From NCBI GenBank assembly GCA_027069385.1, contig JALXER010000393.1, positions 1-33,659 on the forward strand: DNA of 33,659 nt. The letters are read 5' to 3'. The position numbers and the translations under genes were made by a program. The notes beneath the pieces were generated by a model, which saw nothing but the letters and a program-made list of their open reading frames with translations, ran no database searches and had not been told where the DNA came from. Positions within the stretch are counted from its first letter, which is position 1. Each line of letters begins with the position of its first letter. The DNA is from Paracoccaceae bacterium (GTDB lineage: Bacteria > Pseudomonadota > Alphaproteobacteria > Rhodobacterales > Rhodobacteraceae). Of the stretch, positions 14,929 to 24,409 are shown piece by piece.

Positions 14929-15777
14929 ATGCGCATTATTTTCTTGCTGGTCTTGGTTGTTGGTATGGGGCTGGCGGGCTATGCCGCCTTTATGATCATG
15001 CAGCAATTCGAGGGCTATCAGGCCCAGATTGTCAGCCTGAACAACGACCTGCGCCAAAGCAAGGCAAACGAAATCGAGGTCACAACGGTTATCGTTGCGG
15101 CCGAAGAACTGAAATTCGGGGCCGAGTTGCTGGAAGAAAACGTCAAAGAGGTGCCCTGGCCTGCAACCGATGTTCCGCCCAATGCATTTACCTCTTTGGA
15201 AGACCTGTTAGGCGGCGAAAATGTCGATCCGCGCTATATTGTACGCCCGATGGAGATTGGCGAACCGATCCTGTCAACCAAGGTTACCGATTTTGGCGAG
15301 GATGCCGGGCTGCGCTCGCGCCTGCGTCCGGGCATGCGGGCCTTTACCATCGAAGTCAACGTGGCCTCGGGGGTTTCAGGCTTTTTGCAACCGGGCGATC
15401 TGGTTGATGTATACTGGACCGGCGGCGGACGTGATATTGCCCAAAAAGTCACCAAACTGATCCTTGAAGGGGTTACATTGATGGCCATTGACCAGACCTC
15501 CAGCGAGGATATTTCGCGGCCTTCCGTCGCAAAAACCGTCACTTTGGAAGTTTCTCCGCAAGTTGTTGCAAAATTGGTACAGGCCCAGCAAACCGGCAAG
15601 TTGACCCTTGCCCTGCGCGGCACCCAGGACGTGTCCTTGGTGGGGGAAATCCAGGTCGATCAAAACGACATTAATCCTATAGAAAACAATGAGATACCCG
15701 AAGAGCGCCATTGTTTCCGAAGCGAACGCCGCGCCGGTGAATTGACTCAGATTGAAGTCCCCTGCCCTGAAAATTGA
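14929..15777 (+). CDS. cpaB: Tad pilus assembly protein CpaB/RcpC
   Basis: Periplasmic component that helps the secretin function in Tad pilus export. 282 residues: an N-terminal signal-anchor helix (IIFLLVLVVGMGLAGYAAFM), a short coiled segment, then a SAF domain at about 52-120 (VTTVIVAAEELKFGAELLEE to the REGEPIL-like MEIGEPILSTKV) and a beta-rich RcpC domain (RLRPGMRAFTIEV, SGFLQPGDLVDVYW). The C-terminal 30 residues carry two cysteines. The ATG at 14929 has only AGGG 9 bp upstream. A strong terminator follows directly, so cpaB ends a unit that begins with the pilins. Confidence 0.92.
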   Translation: MRIIFLLVLVVGMGLAGYAAFMIMQQFEGYQAQIVSLNNDLRQSKANEIEVTTVIVAAEELKFGAELLEENVKEVPWPATDVPPNAFTSLEDLLGGENVDPRYIVRPMEIGEPILSTKVTDFGEDAGLRSRLRPGMRAFTIEVNVASGVSGFLQPGDLVDVYWTGGGRDIAQKVTKLILEGVTLMAIDQTSSEDISRPSVAKTVTLEVSPQVVAKLVQAQQTGKLTLALRGTQDVSLVGEIQVDQNDINPIENNEIPEERHCFRSERRAGELTQIEVPCPEN

Positions 15778-15792
15778 ATCCCTTTTTTTCTG

Positions 15793-15822
15793 AAAAAGCC
15801 CGCCCTCGAGGCGGGTTTTTTT
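15793..15822 (+). terminator. Intrinsic terminator after cpaB
   Basis: CCCGCC (15799-15804) pairs with GGCGGG (15810-15815), extended by AAAAA against TTTTTTT (15816-15822). It begins 16 bp after the cpaB stop and separates the flp-flp-cpaB unit from cpaC. Confidence 0.9.
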
Positions 15823-15959
15823 GTTTTTTTTCACTGTAGCGACTCAGTGTAACACATTGATTCTTGCAATTATTATTTAATTGACGCATTGTCTCTGCAA
15901 GTTCGGGCGACAAACGACCCGTTCAGATTTCCATAAGTGATTTTGAGAGGCAGGATCAC

Positions 15960-17345
15960 ATGCAGTATGCAAACCTTTTGAAGGCGGGTCTTTTGGGATT
16001 CGCACTTTCTGTACCGATGGCCAACTCGGCCATGGCACAGAGCGCAGTATTGTCCGTCATGCACGGATCTGTATCCAGTAGAATATCTGTAGACGTCAAT
16101 CGCGCCATCGTAATGGAAAGCGATCTTCCCTTTGCCGAACTATCCGTTGCCAATCCCGGCATTGCGGATATTGCGTCATTGTCGGATCGCACCATTTATG
16201 TGCTGGGCAAATTGCCGGGGTCAACAACCCTGACATTGTTTGACCAGGACGGGCGGCTGATCGCGAATGTCGATGTGCGGGTATCACCGGATATTTCGGA
16301 GTTTAAAGAACGCTTGCGGGAAATTCTCCCGAACGAGCCGATTCAGGTACGCACCGCCAATGACGGTATCGTGCTTAGCGGTCGGGTCTCGGGGGCGCGC
16401 AAGGTGGTTCAGGCCATGGATCTGGCCGAACGCTATGCACCGGATCGGGTAACCAACCTGATGACGGTAGGCGGGCAGCAACAGGTTATGTTGCAGGTTC
16501 GTTTTGCAGAAATGCAGCGCAGCGTGGCAAAAAGCCTTGGGTCCTCGGTGGGGATTTCCAGCCTGGTTGCCCCGACGGTCGGCACACAAGGCGGCACCGG
16601 CTCGCTGGTCACTTCGGTTCCCGGCGCTTCGCCGACCAGTGCCGGCGCGGTTAACCTTGGTTTCGGGATTGGCGGCGTTGCCGTTAATGTTCTGATCGAG
16701 GCGCTGGAAAGCAAAGGGATGGTCCGCACATTGGCAGAACCCAATCTGGTTGCCATATCCGGTCAGGCAGCGAACTTTTTGGCGGGTGGCGAGTATCCGA
16801 TACCGGTTTCGGACGGGAACGGTGGTGTTACCATTGAATTCCGGCCTTTCGGTATCCAGTTGCTGTTCAAACCCACCGTGGTTGACGAAGATATTATCAA
16901 TGTCGAACTGAACACCATTGTCAGTTCGCTTGATCCGGACAATATCTTTTCGAGTGGCGGGCTGGAAGTTGCATCGTTCAAGGTTCGGCGGGCCCAGACC
17001 ACCGTGCAGATGCGCGACGGCCAAAGCTTTGCTATTGCGGGCTTGTTGCAGGATGACTTTACCGACTCCGCCAATCATGTGCCGTGGTTGGGCGATGTGC
17101 CGATCCTTGGGGCCTTGTTCCGCAGCGCCGAATTCCGGCGTCAGCAAACAGAGTTGGTTGTTATTGTAACCGCACACCTTGTATCGCCGGTAGACGGAAA
17201 TGCCCTGGCATTGCCCACCGACCGGATGCGGATACCCACTGAAACCGAGCTGTTCCTGTCGGGACGTACCGAAGGGGCAGGCAATTTCGCAGATGTTGCG
17301 CAGCAGGCTTTTGAAGGTGCCTCTGACGGATATGTGATGGAGTAA
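15960..17345 (+). CDS. cpaC: Tad pilus secretin CpaC/RcpA
   Basis: Outer-membrane secretin through which the Flp pilus passes. 461 residues. Signal peptide at about 1-26 (LLGFALSVPMANSAMA then QSAVL). The N-terminal pilus domain (VESDLPFAELSVANPG-type, here MESDLPFAELSVANPG) and BON-like repeat (LREILPNEPIQVRTANDG) reach about residue 160. The secretin domain covers about 235-425 with VNVLIEALESKGMVRTLAEP, the FLAGGEYPIPV beta-lip region and VPWLGDVPILGALFRS near the end. The 126-bp upstream gap is AT-rich and should hold a promoter after the cpaB terminator, though I see no clear boxes. The OmpA-like gene starts 2 bp after its stop. Confidence 0.94.
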   Translation: MQYANLLKAGLLGFALSVPMANSAMAQSAVLSVMHGSVSSRISVDVNRAIVMESDLPFAELSVANPGIADIASLSDRTIYVLGKLPGSTTLTLFDQDGRLIANVDVRVSPDISEFKERLREILPNEPIQVRTANDGIVLSGRVSGARKVVQAMDLAERYAPDRVTNLMTVGGQQQVMLQVRFAEMQRSVAKSLGSSVGISSLVAPTVGTQGGTGSLVTSVPGASPTSAGAVNLGFGIGGVAVNVLIEALESKGMVRTLAEPNLVAISGQAANFLAGGEYPIPVSDGNGGVTIEFRPFGIQLLFKPTVVDEDIINVELNTIVSSLDPDNIFSSGGLEVASFKVRRAQTTVQMRDGQSFAIAGLLQDDFTDSANHVPWLGDVPILGALFRSAEFRRQQTELVVIVTAHLVSPVDGNALALPTDRMRIPTETELFLSGRTEGAGNFADVAQQAFEGASDGYVME

Positions 17346-17346
17346 G

Positions 17347-17991
17347 ATGATGAAAATCCTTAAAACAGTCACAGGTCTATCCGCAGTCATCGCACTGTCA
17401 GGTTGCCTGGAAACCGCCGGGAATGTTCCCAATCAGAAAAGCTTTGCCGAAGCGACCCAGCAGAACATTCTTGTTCAGACGGGTCAGGGGGGGTCGGTTG
17501 CCTATCTGCAGCTGTTGTCGCAACAATTCCGCGACGATGTGCCCACGATGATCAACTTCGACTTCAACTCGACACAGCTTGACGGCGAAGCACGGCGCAT
17601 TCTGGCCCTGCAGGCCGATTGGATCAAGTCGCACACCACGGTAATGTTCCGGGTTTACGGCCATACCGATCTGGTAGGCAGCAACGCCTATAACCGTCGT
17701 CTTGGTTTGCGCCGGGCCCGCGCTGCGGTGAACTATCTGGTTTCCCTGGGCGTGCCTCGTAACCGCCTGGATGCCTATAGCAGCCTTGGCGAAACCGAGC
17801 CGTTGATCAACACACCGGACCGCGAGCGCCTGAACCGGCGCACCGTTACCGACGTGTTCGGCTTTGCTCCCAACGTAACGCCTTCCGACTTTGACGGCAG
17901 ACGCGCCTATATCGTTTATGGCAACTATGTCACCTTCGGTACGGAAATCGATTACAAGAAATGGATCCCGGTTCCTGCGACAGGCGAATAG
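17347..17991 (+). CDS. OmpA-family lipoprotein in the Tad locus
   Basis: 214 residues. Lipoprotein signal VTGLSAVIALSGC with Cys20 as the lipid attachment site. The OmpA C-terminal peptidoglycan-binding domain spans about 65-170: MINFDFNSTQL, the GHTDLVGSNAYNRRLGLRRA core and GETEPLINTPDRERLNRR. It takes the place where other alphaproteobacteria carry CpaD, the partner lipoprotein of the secretin, and likely anchors the pilus channel to peptidoglycan. It starts 2 bp after cpaC (ATG 17347, or 17350 in tandem). A strong terminator follows, so cpaC and this gene form one unit. Confidence 0.9.
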   Translation: MMKILKTVTGLSAVIALSGCLETAGNVPNQKSFAEATQQNILVQTGQGGSVAYLQLLSQQFRDDVPTMINFDFNSTQLDGEARRILALQADWIKSHTTVMFRVYGHTDLVGSNAYNRRLGLRRARAAVNYLVSLGVPRNRLDAYSSLGETEPLINTPDRERLNRRTVTDVFGFAPNVTPSDFDGRRAYIVYGNYVTFGTEIDYKKWIPVPATGE

Positions 17992-18016
17992 CCGGTCAGA
18001 AACGATCCACAAGATT

Positions 18017-18056
18017 AACGCCGCCACTTATCGCATTGATAAGTGGCGGTGTTTTT
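18017..18056 (+). terminator. Intrinsic terminator after the OmpA-like gene
   Basis: CCGCCACTTATC (18021-18032) pairs with GATAAGTGGCGG (18038-18049) around a GCATT loop; the stem extends through AACG against TGTT and runs into TTTTT (18052-18056). Confidence 0.92.
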
Positions 18057-18192
18057 ATTTTCTGCGTGACGAATAACCTTCAATATGTAATGATAGGCAC
18101 CTATATGGGGTGTTTGGTAATTTGTATGCGATTCGGATAACGATCGCAGTAACCGTTTCTTACTTTGTTTTGAATGGATTTGGGTTCATTCG

Positions 18193-18205
18193 CCATGTAA
18201 CATGG
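18193..18205. promoter_or_regulatory. Small perfect dyad upstream of cpaE
   Basis: CCATGT-A-ACATGG, 78 bp before the cpaE start, in the 291-bp gap after the OmpA-gene terminator where the promoter of the cpaE-tadV operon must lie. Could be an operator half-site pair; chance is possible at this length. Confidence 0.25.
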
Positions 18206-18282
18206 GTTAGTACGATCTTACCAAGACAGTTTAGGGTGAAGCCTTTCCATTGAAAGGGATTCTGTAGAACCGAGGTGCAAAA

Positions 18283-19503
18283 GTGGCGTTACTGAGACTA
18301 AAAGAACGTGCGATGGAAGCCTATTCCGTAGCGCAAAACCCCGAGAGCTTTGCCTTGCTTGACAAGGATCTGAATGGTGCATTCGGCAACAATTGGGAAA
18401 GCCAGACCTTTGCGGTTGCCGGCGAACATCTTGGTCGCGGAGAGATGCGCGGCTCGGAAATCCTGATTGTCTGCGTCGAGGCAAGCGATGAATCGAACAT
18501 GGCGCCGGTCGATGCCTACGTCCGCGCCGCCAAACGGCTTGAAATGAGCGTGGTGCTGATCGCCAAGGATGTCAGCCCGTCTGCGCTGCATCATCTGTTG
18601 CAACTCGGGGCCGACGATTTTGTGCCCTACCCTATGCCTGAAAACGCACTGGCCAATATTTTCTCGCGGCTGCGCGAAAAGCAGAACGAGCCCGAGATCA
18701 AAAGCCAGCAATCCAAAAAACGGCGCGGCATCATTTTGCCCGTTTATGGCGCGGCTGGCGGGGTCGGGGCCTCTACCTTTGCGGTTAATCTGGCATGGGA
18801 AATGGCGATTCATACCCGCAAGGAGGACGTGCGCGTCGCGCTGGTCGATCTGGATTTCCAGTACGGCTCGGTTGCTACGCTGCTGGACCTGCCGCGCCGC
18901 GAACTGGTATTCGAATTGCTGACCGAGCCGGACCGGCTGGAGGCCGAGACCCTGGGTCAGGCGATGATTTCCTACAAAACCAATCTGGCCGTTCTGACCT
19001 CGGCGCCCGAGGTGTTACCGCTGGATATTGTCGGGACGGATTTTATCCAGAAGATGCTTAACATCTTGCAAAGCAAGTATGATTTCATCGTCATCGACCT
19101 GCCCAAGGCGCTGACCGACTGGTCGGCGGACGTGCTGAATGCCTGCGAAACCTATTTTGCCATGCTTGAACTGGACATGCGTTCGGCGCAAAACATCATG
19201 CGGTATCTGCGCGTGCTGCGCTCCGAGGAACTGCCGGGCGAAAAGCTGCAATTCGTGCTGAATCGCGCACCGGGCTTTGCCGATCTGTCGGGCAAGACCC
19301 GCGTCGGGCGGTTTTCCGAAAGTCTGGGCGTTGAACTGAACATCCAGTTGCCCGATGGTGGCAAACAGGTTACCGCGGCGGGCGATCAGGGGGCACCGAT
19401 GGCGGATACCAGCCCCAAAAATCCGTTGCGCAAGGAAATTCGCAAGATTGCGGTTTCGACCGTGGATATGGCGCTGGCGGCAAACGCTGCTATCGCGGAA
19501 TAG
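18283..19503 (+). CDS. cpaE: Tad pilus localisation ATPase-like protein CpaE/TadZ
   Basis: MinD/ParA-superfamily protein that places the Tad machine at the cell pole. 406 residues: a receiver-like N-terminal domain at about 45-135, a linker rich in Lys/Gln, then the ATPase fold from about 150. The nucleotide loop reads YGAAGGVGASTFAVNL (about 154-169): both lysines of the standard deviant Walker A (KGGxGK) are absent, as reported for TadZ-type proteins. ALVDLDFQYGS and FIVIDLPKAL follow. It starts at GTG 18283 with GAGGTG 5 bp upstream; ATG at 18313 is a possible alternative. First gene of a seven-gene run to 24883. Confidence 0.92.
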   Translation: MALLRLKERAMEAYSVAQNPESFALLDKDLNGAFGNNWESQTFAVAGEHLGRGEMRGSEILIVCVEASDESNMAPVDAYVRAAKRLEMSVVLIAKDVSPSALHHLLQLGADDFVPYPMPENALANIFSRLREKQNEPEIKSQQSKKRRGIILPVYGAAGGVGASTFAVNLAWEMAIHTRKEDVRVALVDLDFQYGSVATLLDLPRRELVFELLTEPDRLEAETLGQAMISYKTNLAVLTSAPEVLPLDIVGTDFIQKMLNILQSKYDFIVIDLPKALTDWSADVLNACETYFAMLELDMRSAQNIMRYLRVLRSEELPGEKLQFVLNRAPGFADLSGKTRVGRFSESLGVELNIQLPDGGKQVTAAGDQGAPMADTSPKNPLRKEIRKIAVSTVDMALAANAAIAE

Positions 19504-19520
19504 CTTGAAGGGCAGCATCT

Positions 19521-20972
19521 ATGTTTGGCAGGTACAAGTCTAAACCGGACCCCATCACCCTTGAAGACCCGGCCAAGGTCGAGTTGACCCTTGAACCCGA
19601 GGTCATCCACAAGGCCCGCCCAAAGGGCCTTGACGAAAAAACGCCCGAGCAACTGGAAGCCGAAGCCAAAGAGCTGAAGCGTCAGGAACGGCTGATGAAT
19701 ATCCGCATGGATATTCATAAACGGTTGCTGGAAACCCTGAACCTTTCCGCCATCGATACCGCAGCCGAGGCCGATTTGCGCCGTGAAATCGGGGCCATCA
19801 CCCGCGAGGGTGTGCATGAAATGGGCGTCGTGCTTAGCGCGGTCGAACAAAAACAGCTTTTGCAAGACCTGATGGACGAGGTCACCGGCCTTGGCCCGAT
19901 CGAGGTATTGCTGCGCGATGAAACGGTCAACGATATTCTGATCAACGGCCCGTTTCAGGTGTTTGTCGAACGGTTCGGCAAGCTGGAACTGACCAAAATC
20001 AGGTTCAAGGACGAACGCCACCTGCTGCGGATTATCGACAAAATCGTCTCGGCCGTGGGCCGGCGGGTCGATGAAAGCCACCCCTATGTGGATGCGCGGC
20101 TTGAAGACGGTTCGCGTTTCAACGCCATGGTGCCGCCCTGTGCGGTTGACGGGGCGCTGGTTTCCATTCGTAAATTCTCCAAAGAAAAGCTGTCGATCGA
20201 GGAACTGATCGAGTTTGGTGCCTTTAACGAGGCCATGGCCACCTATTTGCAAGCTGCAGTAGCCACACGACTGAATATTGTGGTGTCCGGCGGTACCGGT
20301 TCGGGTAAAACCACCACGCTCAACGCGCTGTCGGGCTTTATCGGGGCCAGAGAACGCATCGTGACGATCGAGGACACGGCCGAGCTTCAGTTGCAACAGA
20401 TCCATGTGGGCCGGATGGAAAGCCGCCCGCCCAACGTAGAAGGCAAGGGCGAGGTCTCGCAACGTGACCTGCTCAGAAACGCCCTGCGTATGCGCCCCGA
20501 CCGCATCATCGTCGGCGAGACCCGTGGCGACGAGGTGATCGACATGTTGCAGGCCATGAACACCGGCCATGACGGCTCTATGACCACGATCCATGCCAAC
20601 TCGGCCCGCGACTCTGTCGCGCGTATGGAAAACATGATTTCCATGTCGGGGATTGAAATGCCGCTAAAGGCCATGCGCGGGCAGATCGCCTCGGCGGTTA
20701 ATCTGATCGTGCAGGTCAGCCGCCTGACCGACGGTTCGCGCCGCATGGTCAGCATCACCGAAATAACCGGGATGGAGGGCGAAATTGTCTCTATGCAGGA
20801 AATTTTCAAGTTCCAGCGTGATTACATCGATGACGAGGGCAAAATCCACGGGCATTTCACGCCCACGGGCCTGCGCTCGGCCTTTGCGGAACGGTTCAAA
20901 CAGTGGGGGTATGAATTACCCATGACCCTGTTTACCGAAAAAACGGTCTACTCTACAGCGGATGAAGCATAA
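19521..20972 (+). CDS. cpaF: Tad pilus assembly ATPase CpaF/TadA
   Basis: Hexameric cytoplasmic secretion ATPase that powers Flp pilus assembly. 483 residues. An N-terminal helical region to about 100, then DEVTGLGPIEVLLRDETVND, and the RecA-like core: Walker A SGGTGSGKTT at about 256-265, the Asp box (VTIEDTAELQL), Walker B RIIVGETRGDEV, and the His box GHDGSMTTIHAN. All catalytic motifs look intact. ATG at 19521 with AAGGG upstream, 17 bp after cpaE. Its TAA shares an A with the tadB ATG, so the two are translationally coupled. Confidence 0.96.
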   Translation: MFGRYKSKPDPITLEDPAKVELTLEPEVIHKARPKGLDEKTPEQLEAEAKELKRQERLMNIRMDIHKRLLETLNLSAIDTAAEADLRREIGAITREGVHEMGVVLSAVEQKQLLQDLMDEVTGLGPIEVLLRDETVNDILINGPFQVFVERFGKLELTKIRFKDERHLLRIIDKIVSAVGRRVDESHPYVDARLEDGSRFNAMVPPCAVDGALVSIRKFSKEKLSIEELIEFGAFNEAMATYLQAAVATRLNIVVSGGTGSGKTTTLNALSGFIGARERIVTIEDTAELQLQQIHVGRMESRPPNVEGKGEVSQRDLLRNALRMRPDRIIVGETRGDEVIDMLQAMNTGHDGSMTTIHANSARDSVARMENMISMSGIEMPLKAMRGQIASAVNLIVQVSRLTDGSRRMVSITEITGMEGEIVSMQEIFKFQRDYIDDEGKIHGHFTPTGLRSAFAERFKQWGYELPMTLFTEKTVYSTADEA

Positions 20973-21934
20973 TGAGCATTGAACCCCTGATTTATGCCGT
21001 CATTTTTGCGGCGGTTCTGTTCCTGATCGAAGGGATTTATCTGGCGGTGTTTGGCAACTCCGTCCGGCTGGAATCCAAGGTTAACCGCCGCCTGCAAATG
21101 CTGGAAAAGGGTGAAACGCGCGAAACCGTGCTTGAAACCCTGCGCAAAGAGCGCGAACAGCACAAAAGCGGCATTAAAATTCCGGTGCTGGGCGTCTTGT
21201 CCAAAAAGGCAAAAATCGCCAATATCGCCTTTTCGCCGCGTGCAATTATCGGCATCATTATGCTGATTATCGTGCTGGCCTTTACCGCGTTGACCTTTAC
21301 CACCAGCGCCAACATAACCATGCGGATCGTTATTTCGGTCGCCATGGGGTATGGCGCGGTATTTATCTGGCTAAGCTCCAAAGCCAAAAAACGTATGGAC
21401 ATGTTCGAGGAACAACTGCCCGACGCCGTTGAACTGATGGTGCGCTCGCTGCGTGTTGGCCATCCCTTTGCCTCTGCTGTGGATATCGTTGCCAAAGAAA
21501 TGCCCGACCCGCTCGGCACCGAATTCGGCATTCTGGTTGATGAAACCAACTTTGGTGCCGATGTAACCGAATCCTTGCGCCAGATGACCGAACGTGTCGA
21601 TGTGCCCGACCTGCGGTTCCTGACAGTTGCAGTATCGATCCAAAGCTCCTCGGGGGGCAATCTGGCCGAGATCCTGGACGGGCTGGGCAAGGTTATCCGT
21701 TCGCGGTTCAAGCTGTTCCGCCGGGTTAACGCCATCACCGCCGAGGCCAAATGGTCGGGCTGGTTTTTGTCCATGTTCCCGCTATTTGCCCTGATCGGCA
21801 TCAATGTTTTCCAGCCGCATTATTACGACGCCGTGCAAACCACGCCCGTATTTATGCCGCTGGCCATTCTTGTATTTGCATTTCTGGCGGTTAATATTGT
21901 ATTTATGCGCATGATGGTAAACATCAAAGTCTGA
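20972..21934 (+). CDS. tadB: Tad inner-membrane platform protein TadB
   Basis: One of two GspF-domain membrane proteins that couple the CpaF ATPase to the growing pilus. 320 residues, with an N-terminal helix (IYAVIFAAVLFLIEGIYLAV), a pair of helices near 90-135, the T2SSF domain (QLPDAVELMVRSLRVGHPFA, then RMTERVDVPDL-type QMTERVDVPDLRFL and QSSSGGNLAEILDGL) at about 150-285, and two C-terminal membrane helices. Starts in the overlap with cpaF; tadC follows after 19 bp. Confidence 0.94.
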   Translation: MSIEPLIYAVIFAAVLFLIEGIYLAVFGNSVRLESKVNRRLQMLEKGETRETVLETLRKEREQHKSGIKIPVLGVLSKKAKIANIAFSPRAIIGIIMLIIVLAFTALTFTTSANITMRIVISVAMGYGAVFIWLSSKAKKRMDMFEEQLPDAVELMVRSLRVGHPFASAVDIVAKEMPDPLGTEFGILVDETNFGADVTESLRQMTERVDVPDLRFLTVAVSIQSSSGGNLAEILDGLGKVIRSRFKLFRRVNAITAEAKWSGWFLSMFPLFALIGINVFQPHYYDAVQTTPVFMPLAILVFAFLAVNIVFMRMMVNIKV

Positions 21935-21953
21935 CAACAGCGGAGAGACCGAA

Positions 21954-22934
21954 TTGTTAAACCAATCCCTTGAATTTATCACCGCAGCGCTGGGGCCGAT
22001 GGGCCCTGTCATCGTTGCTGGCGTATTCGGGTTGCTGCTGATCCTGTTGTCATTGCCGCTGATTCTGAAAAAAGGCCCCGACCCGTTTGACAAGCTTCGC
22101 GGCAGTGGGCTGGGCGGTTTTGGCGCCACTTCCGGCCCCGTCGGAACGACGAACGAGCCTTCGCGGCTGCGCTATAACAGCGGAAAATTCAATCTGCAAA
22201 AATTCGAAAGCTACCTGACCCCCAAGAACGAGGAAGAACTGACCGCCGCCAAGTTAAAGCTGCTTCAGGCCGGTTACCGTTCGGCCGGTGCGGTCGGGAA
22301 CTATAACTTTTTGCGCATGGTGCTGGGGCTGGTTGCCCTGATGGGCGGAGTGATTTATGTGCTGTTTAACAGCACCCATCTGTCCCCGACCATGATGATC
22401 GTCTATATTCTGGTGCCCGGCGCGATTGGCTATTTCCTGCCGGTCTACTGGGTGGAACGCCGTCTGCAAACCCGACGTGAAGAAATCGAGAACGGCTTTC
22501 CCGACGCGCTCGACCTGATGCTGGTCTGTGTAGAGGCCGGCCAGTCTATGGACCAGTCCATCCTGCGGGTGGCCGTCGAAATCAAACACGCCAACAAATC
22601 CCTTTCCGAGGAATTCGAGATCGTCGCCAACGAATTGCGCGCCGGCAAGGACCGGATCACGGTGTTGCGCGATATGGGTGAACGTTGCGGCGTGACCGAT
22701 ATCAGCTCTTTTGTCACCGTTCTTATCCAGTCCGCATCCTTTGGTACCTCTATCAGCGATGCGTTGCGGGTCTATGCAGCAGAAATGCGCGACAAACGCA
22801 TCATGCGCGCCGAGGAAAAGGCCAACAAACTGCCGACAAAAATGACACTGGGCACGATGCTGTTTACCGTGCCGCCGCTTTTGATTATCATGGTGGGACC
22901 ATCCGTGTATAATATCTATGTCAGTCTGTTTTAA
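21954..22934 (+). CDS. tadC: Tad inner-membrane platform protein TadC
   Basis: Second platform protein, partner of TadB. 326 residues: N-terminal membrane helix (VIVAGVFGLLLILLSLPLIL), a cytoplasmic stretch, a helix pair near 120-165, the GspF domain (GFPDALDLMLVCVEAGQSMD, VTDISSFVTVLIQSASFGTS) at about 185-300, and a final helix. It starts at a TTG at 21954, 6 bp after GGAGAG at 21942-21947; this TTG gives the expected N-terminus and no ATG lies close. The TPR lipoprotein gene follows after 12 bp. Confidence 0.94.
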   Translation: MLNQSLEFITAALGPMGPVIVAGVFGLLLILLSLPLILKKGPDPFDKLRGSGLGGFGATSGPVGTTNEPSRLRYNSGKFNLQKFESYLTPKNEEELTAAKLKLLQAGYRSAGAVGNYNFLRMVLGLVALMGGVIYVLFNSTHLSPTMMIVYILVPGAIGYFLPVYWVERRLQTRREEIENGFPDALDLMLVCVEAGQSMDQSILRVAVEIKHANKSLSEEFEIVANELRAGKDRITVLRDMGERCGVTDISSFVTVLIQSASFGTSISDALRVYAAEMRDKRIMRAEEKANKLPTKMTLGTMLFTVPPLLIIMVGPSVYNIYVSLF

Positions 22935-22946
22935 CGGCGAGTTCAC

Positions 22947-23510
22947 ATGAACATCAAACCGGTTATCCTGTGCGTTGCGGTTCTTTTGGGCGGCTGCGAA
23001 ACAACGCCCGGTGTCTTGTCAAACCAGAATAACGGCGTCGCACCGCCACCGGGCACCGAACATATAACCGAAGCCGTAGACGGCCTGCTGGTCGGGCACC
23101 GGCTGATGGCTGCGGGTGAATACGAACTGGCGCTAAAGGCCTATTCGCGCGCGGTCGCCACCCACGGGCTGTCATCGGATGTGCTTAGCGCCATCGGCTC
23201 GGCCAATTTGCGGCTGGGCCGTCTGAAACAGGCCGAGAAATTTCTTGAAACCGCGGTTGACCGCGACCCCGATTTCGTTCCGGCGTGGAATAATCTGGGG
23301 GTGGTACAGATGAGCCTTGGCAAGCTGCCCGACGCGCGGGCCAGTTTTCAGCGGGCCTATGCGCTGGATAACGGCAATTCCGACGAAATTCGTGACAACC
23401 TGCGCCATGTAATCGCGCTTATGGGCGATTTTTCGGCGGAAAACCCCCCGGAATATGATTTCATGCTGGTTCGGCGCGGCAATGGGCGTTACTTGTTACT
23501 TGGGCAGTAA
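22947..23510 (+). CDS. tadD: TadD-like TPR lipoprotein 1
   Basis: 187 residues, outer-membrane lipoprotein of the Tad machine. Signal VILCVAVLLGGC with Cys17 lipidated. Tetratricopeptide repeats cover about 45-150 (AAGEYELALKAYSRAVATHG; LRLGRLKQAEKFLETAVDRD; MSLGKLPDARASFQRAYALD). TadD proteins are pilotins or scaffolds for secretin assembly. It starts 12 bp after tadC and a second TPR lipoprotein follows. Confidence 0.88.
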   Translation: MNIKPVILCVAVLLGGCETTPGVLSNQNNGVAPPPGTEHITEAVDGLLVGHRLMAAGEYELALKAYSRAVATHGLSSDVLSAIGSANLRLGRLKQAEKFLETAVDRDPDFVPAWNNLGVVQMSLGKLPDARASFQRAYALDNGNSDEIRDNLRHVIALMGDFSAENPPEYDFMLVRRGNGRYLLLGQ

Positions 23511-23535
23511 CAAAAAAACAAATCACGGGGTTATC

Positions 23536-24402
23536 ATGCAGGGACATGTATTTCGATACGGGCTAATGGCGCTGGTCGTCGGTGCCACGCTAACCGGTTG
23601 TGGCGGCAAGATCACCGAAGAAGACAAGCAGCTGGATGGCGAACTGAACGTCATAGACGCAAGCGATCTTAACGACATCATGCTGAATTTTTCCACCGAC
23701 CCGGAACAGGCCGTAACCTATTTTCGCGAGGCTTCGGCCAATGAACCCGATCGGGTGGATTTCCGGCAGGGGCTGGCCATTTCGCTGATGAAGGCCAAAC
23801 ACTATGCCGAGGCCATTCTGGTCTTTGAACAGTTGGACGAAGAAAACAACCTGACCAATGAAAACCGGGTTTCATTTGCCGAAGCCTATATTCGTGAGGG
23901 CGGCTGGGAACAGGCCACCGCGCAGCTTAACAAGATCCCTCCCACCTTCGAGACCTTTGAGCGCTACCGTCTGGAGGCGCTGGTTGCCGATCATAACGAA
24001 GACTGGGAAAAGGCCGATAGCTTTTACGATATTGCCCGCGGGCTGACGACCTCGCCCGCCGGGGTGCTGAACAACTGGGGGTATTCCAAGCGGATTCGCG
24101 GCGATCTGGCCGAGGCCGCAACCCTGTTCAAGCTGGCACTGCGCCATAACCCGCAACTGTATACCGCCAAGTCCAATCTGGTGATTGTGCGGGCCATGCA
24201 GGGCGAATACCGCTTACCGATCATCCCGATGACCGATACCGAGCGCGCGCAACTGATGTATGAAATCGCCCGTGTCGCGCAGCGTCGGGGCGATACTGAG
24301 GTGGCGATCAACCTGCTGCAACAGGCAATCGAAACCCACCCGCAGCATTTCGAGGCCGCAGCGGCTGCCTTGGCGGCGTTAACCAGCAACGTTGGCAACT
24401 GA
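23536..24402 (+). CDS. TadD-like TPR lipoprotein 2
   Basis: 288 residues from the ATG at 23536 (the frame is open to 23455, but that overlaps the previous gene, and this ATG has CACGGGG upstream and begins the signal peptide). Lipobox LTGC with Cys22. TPR units run from about 55 to 280: PEQAVTYFREASANEPDR, KAKHYAEAILVFEQLDEENN, GDLAEAATLFKLALRHNPQL and GDTEVAINLLQQAIETHPQH. With the shorter paralogue before it, the locus has two TPR lipoproteins, suggesting a division of labour in secretin assembly or stability. Confidence 0.87.
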   Translation: MQGHVFRYGLMALVVGATLTGCGGKITEEDKQLDGELNVIDASDLNDIMLNFSTDPEQAVTYFREASANEPDRVDFRQGLAISLMKAKHYAEAILVFEQLDEENNLTNENRVSFAEAYIREGGWEQATAQLNKIPPTFETFERYRLEALVADHNEDWEKADSFYDIARGLTTSPAGVLNNWGYSKRIRGDLAEAATLFKLALRHNPQLYTAKSNLVIVRAMQGEYRLPIIPMTDTERAQLMYEIARVAQRRGDTEVAINLLQQAIETHPQHFEAAAAALAALTSNVGN

Positions 24403-24409
24403 GGCAGTG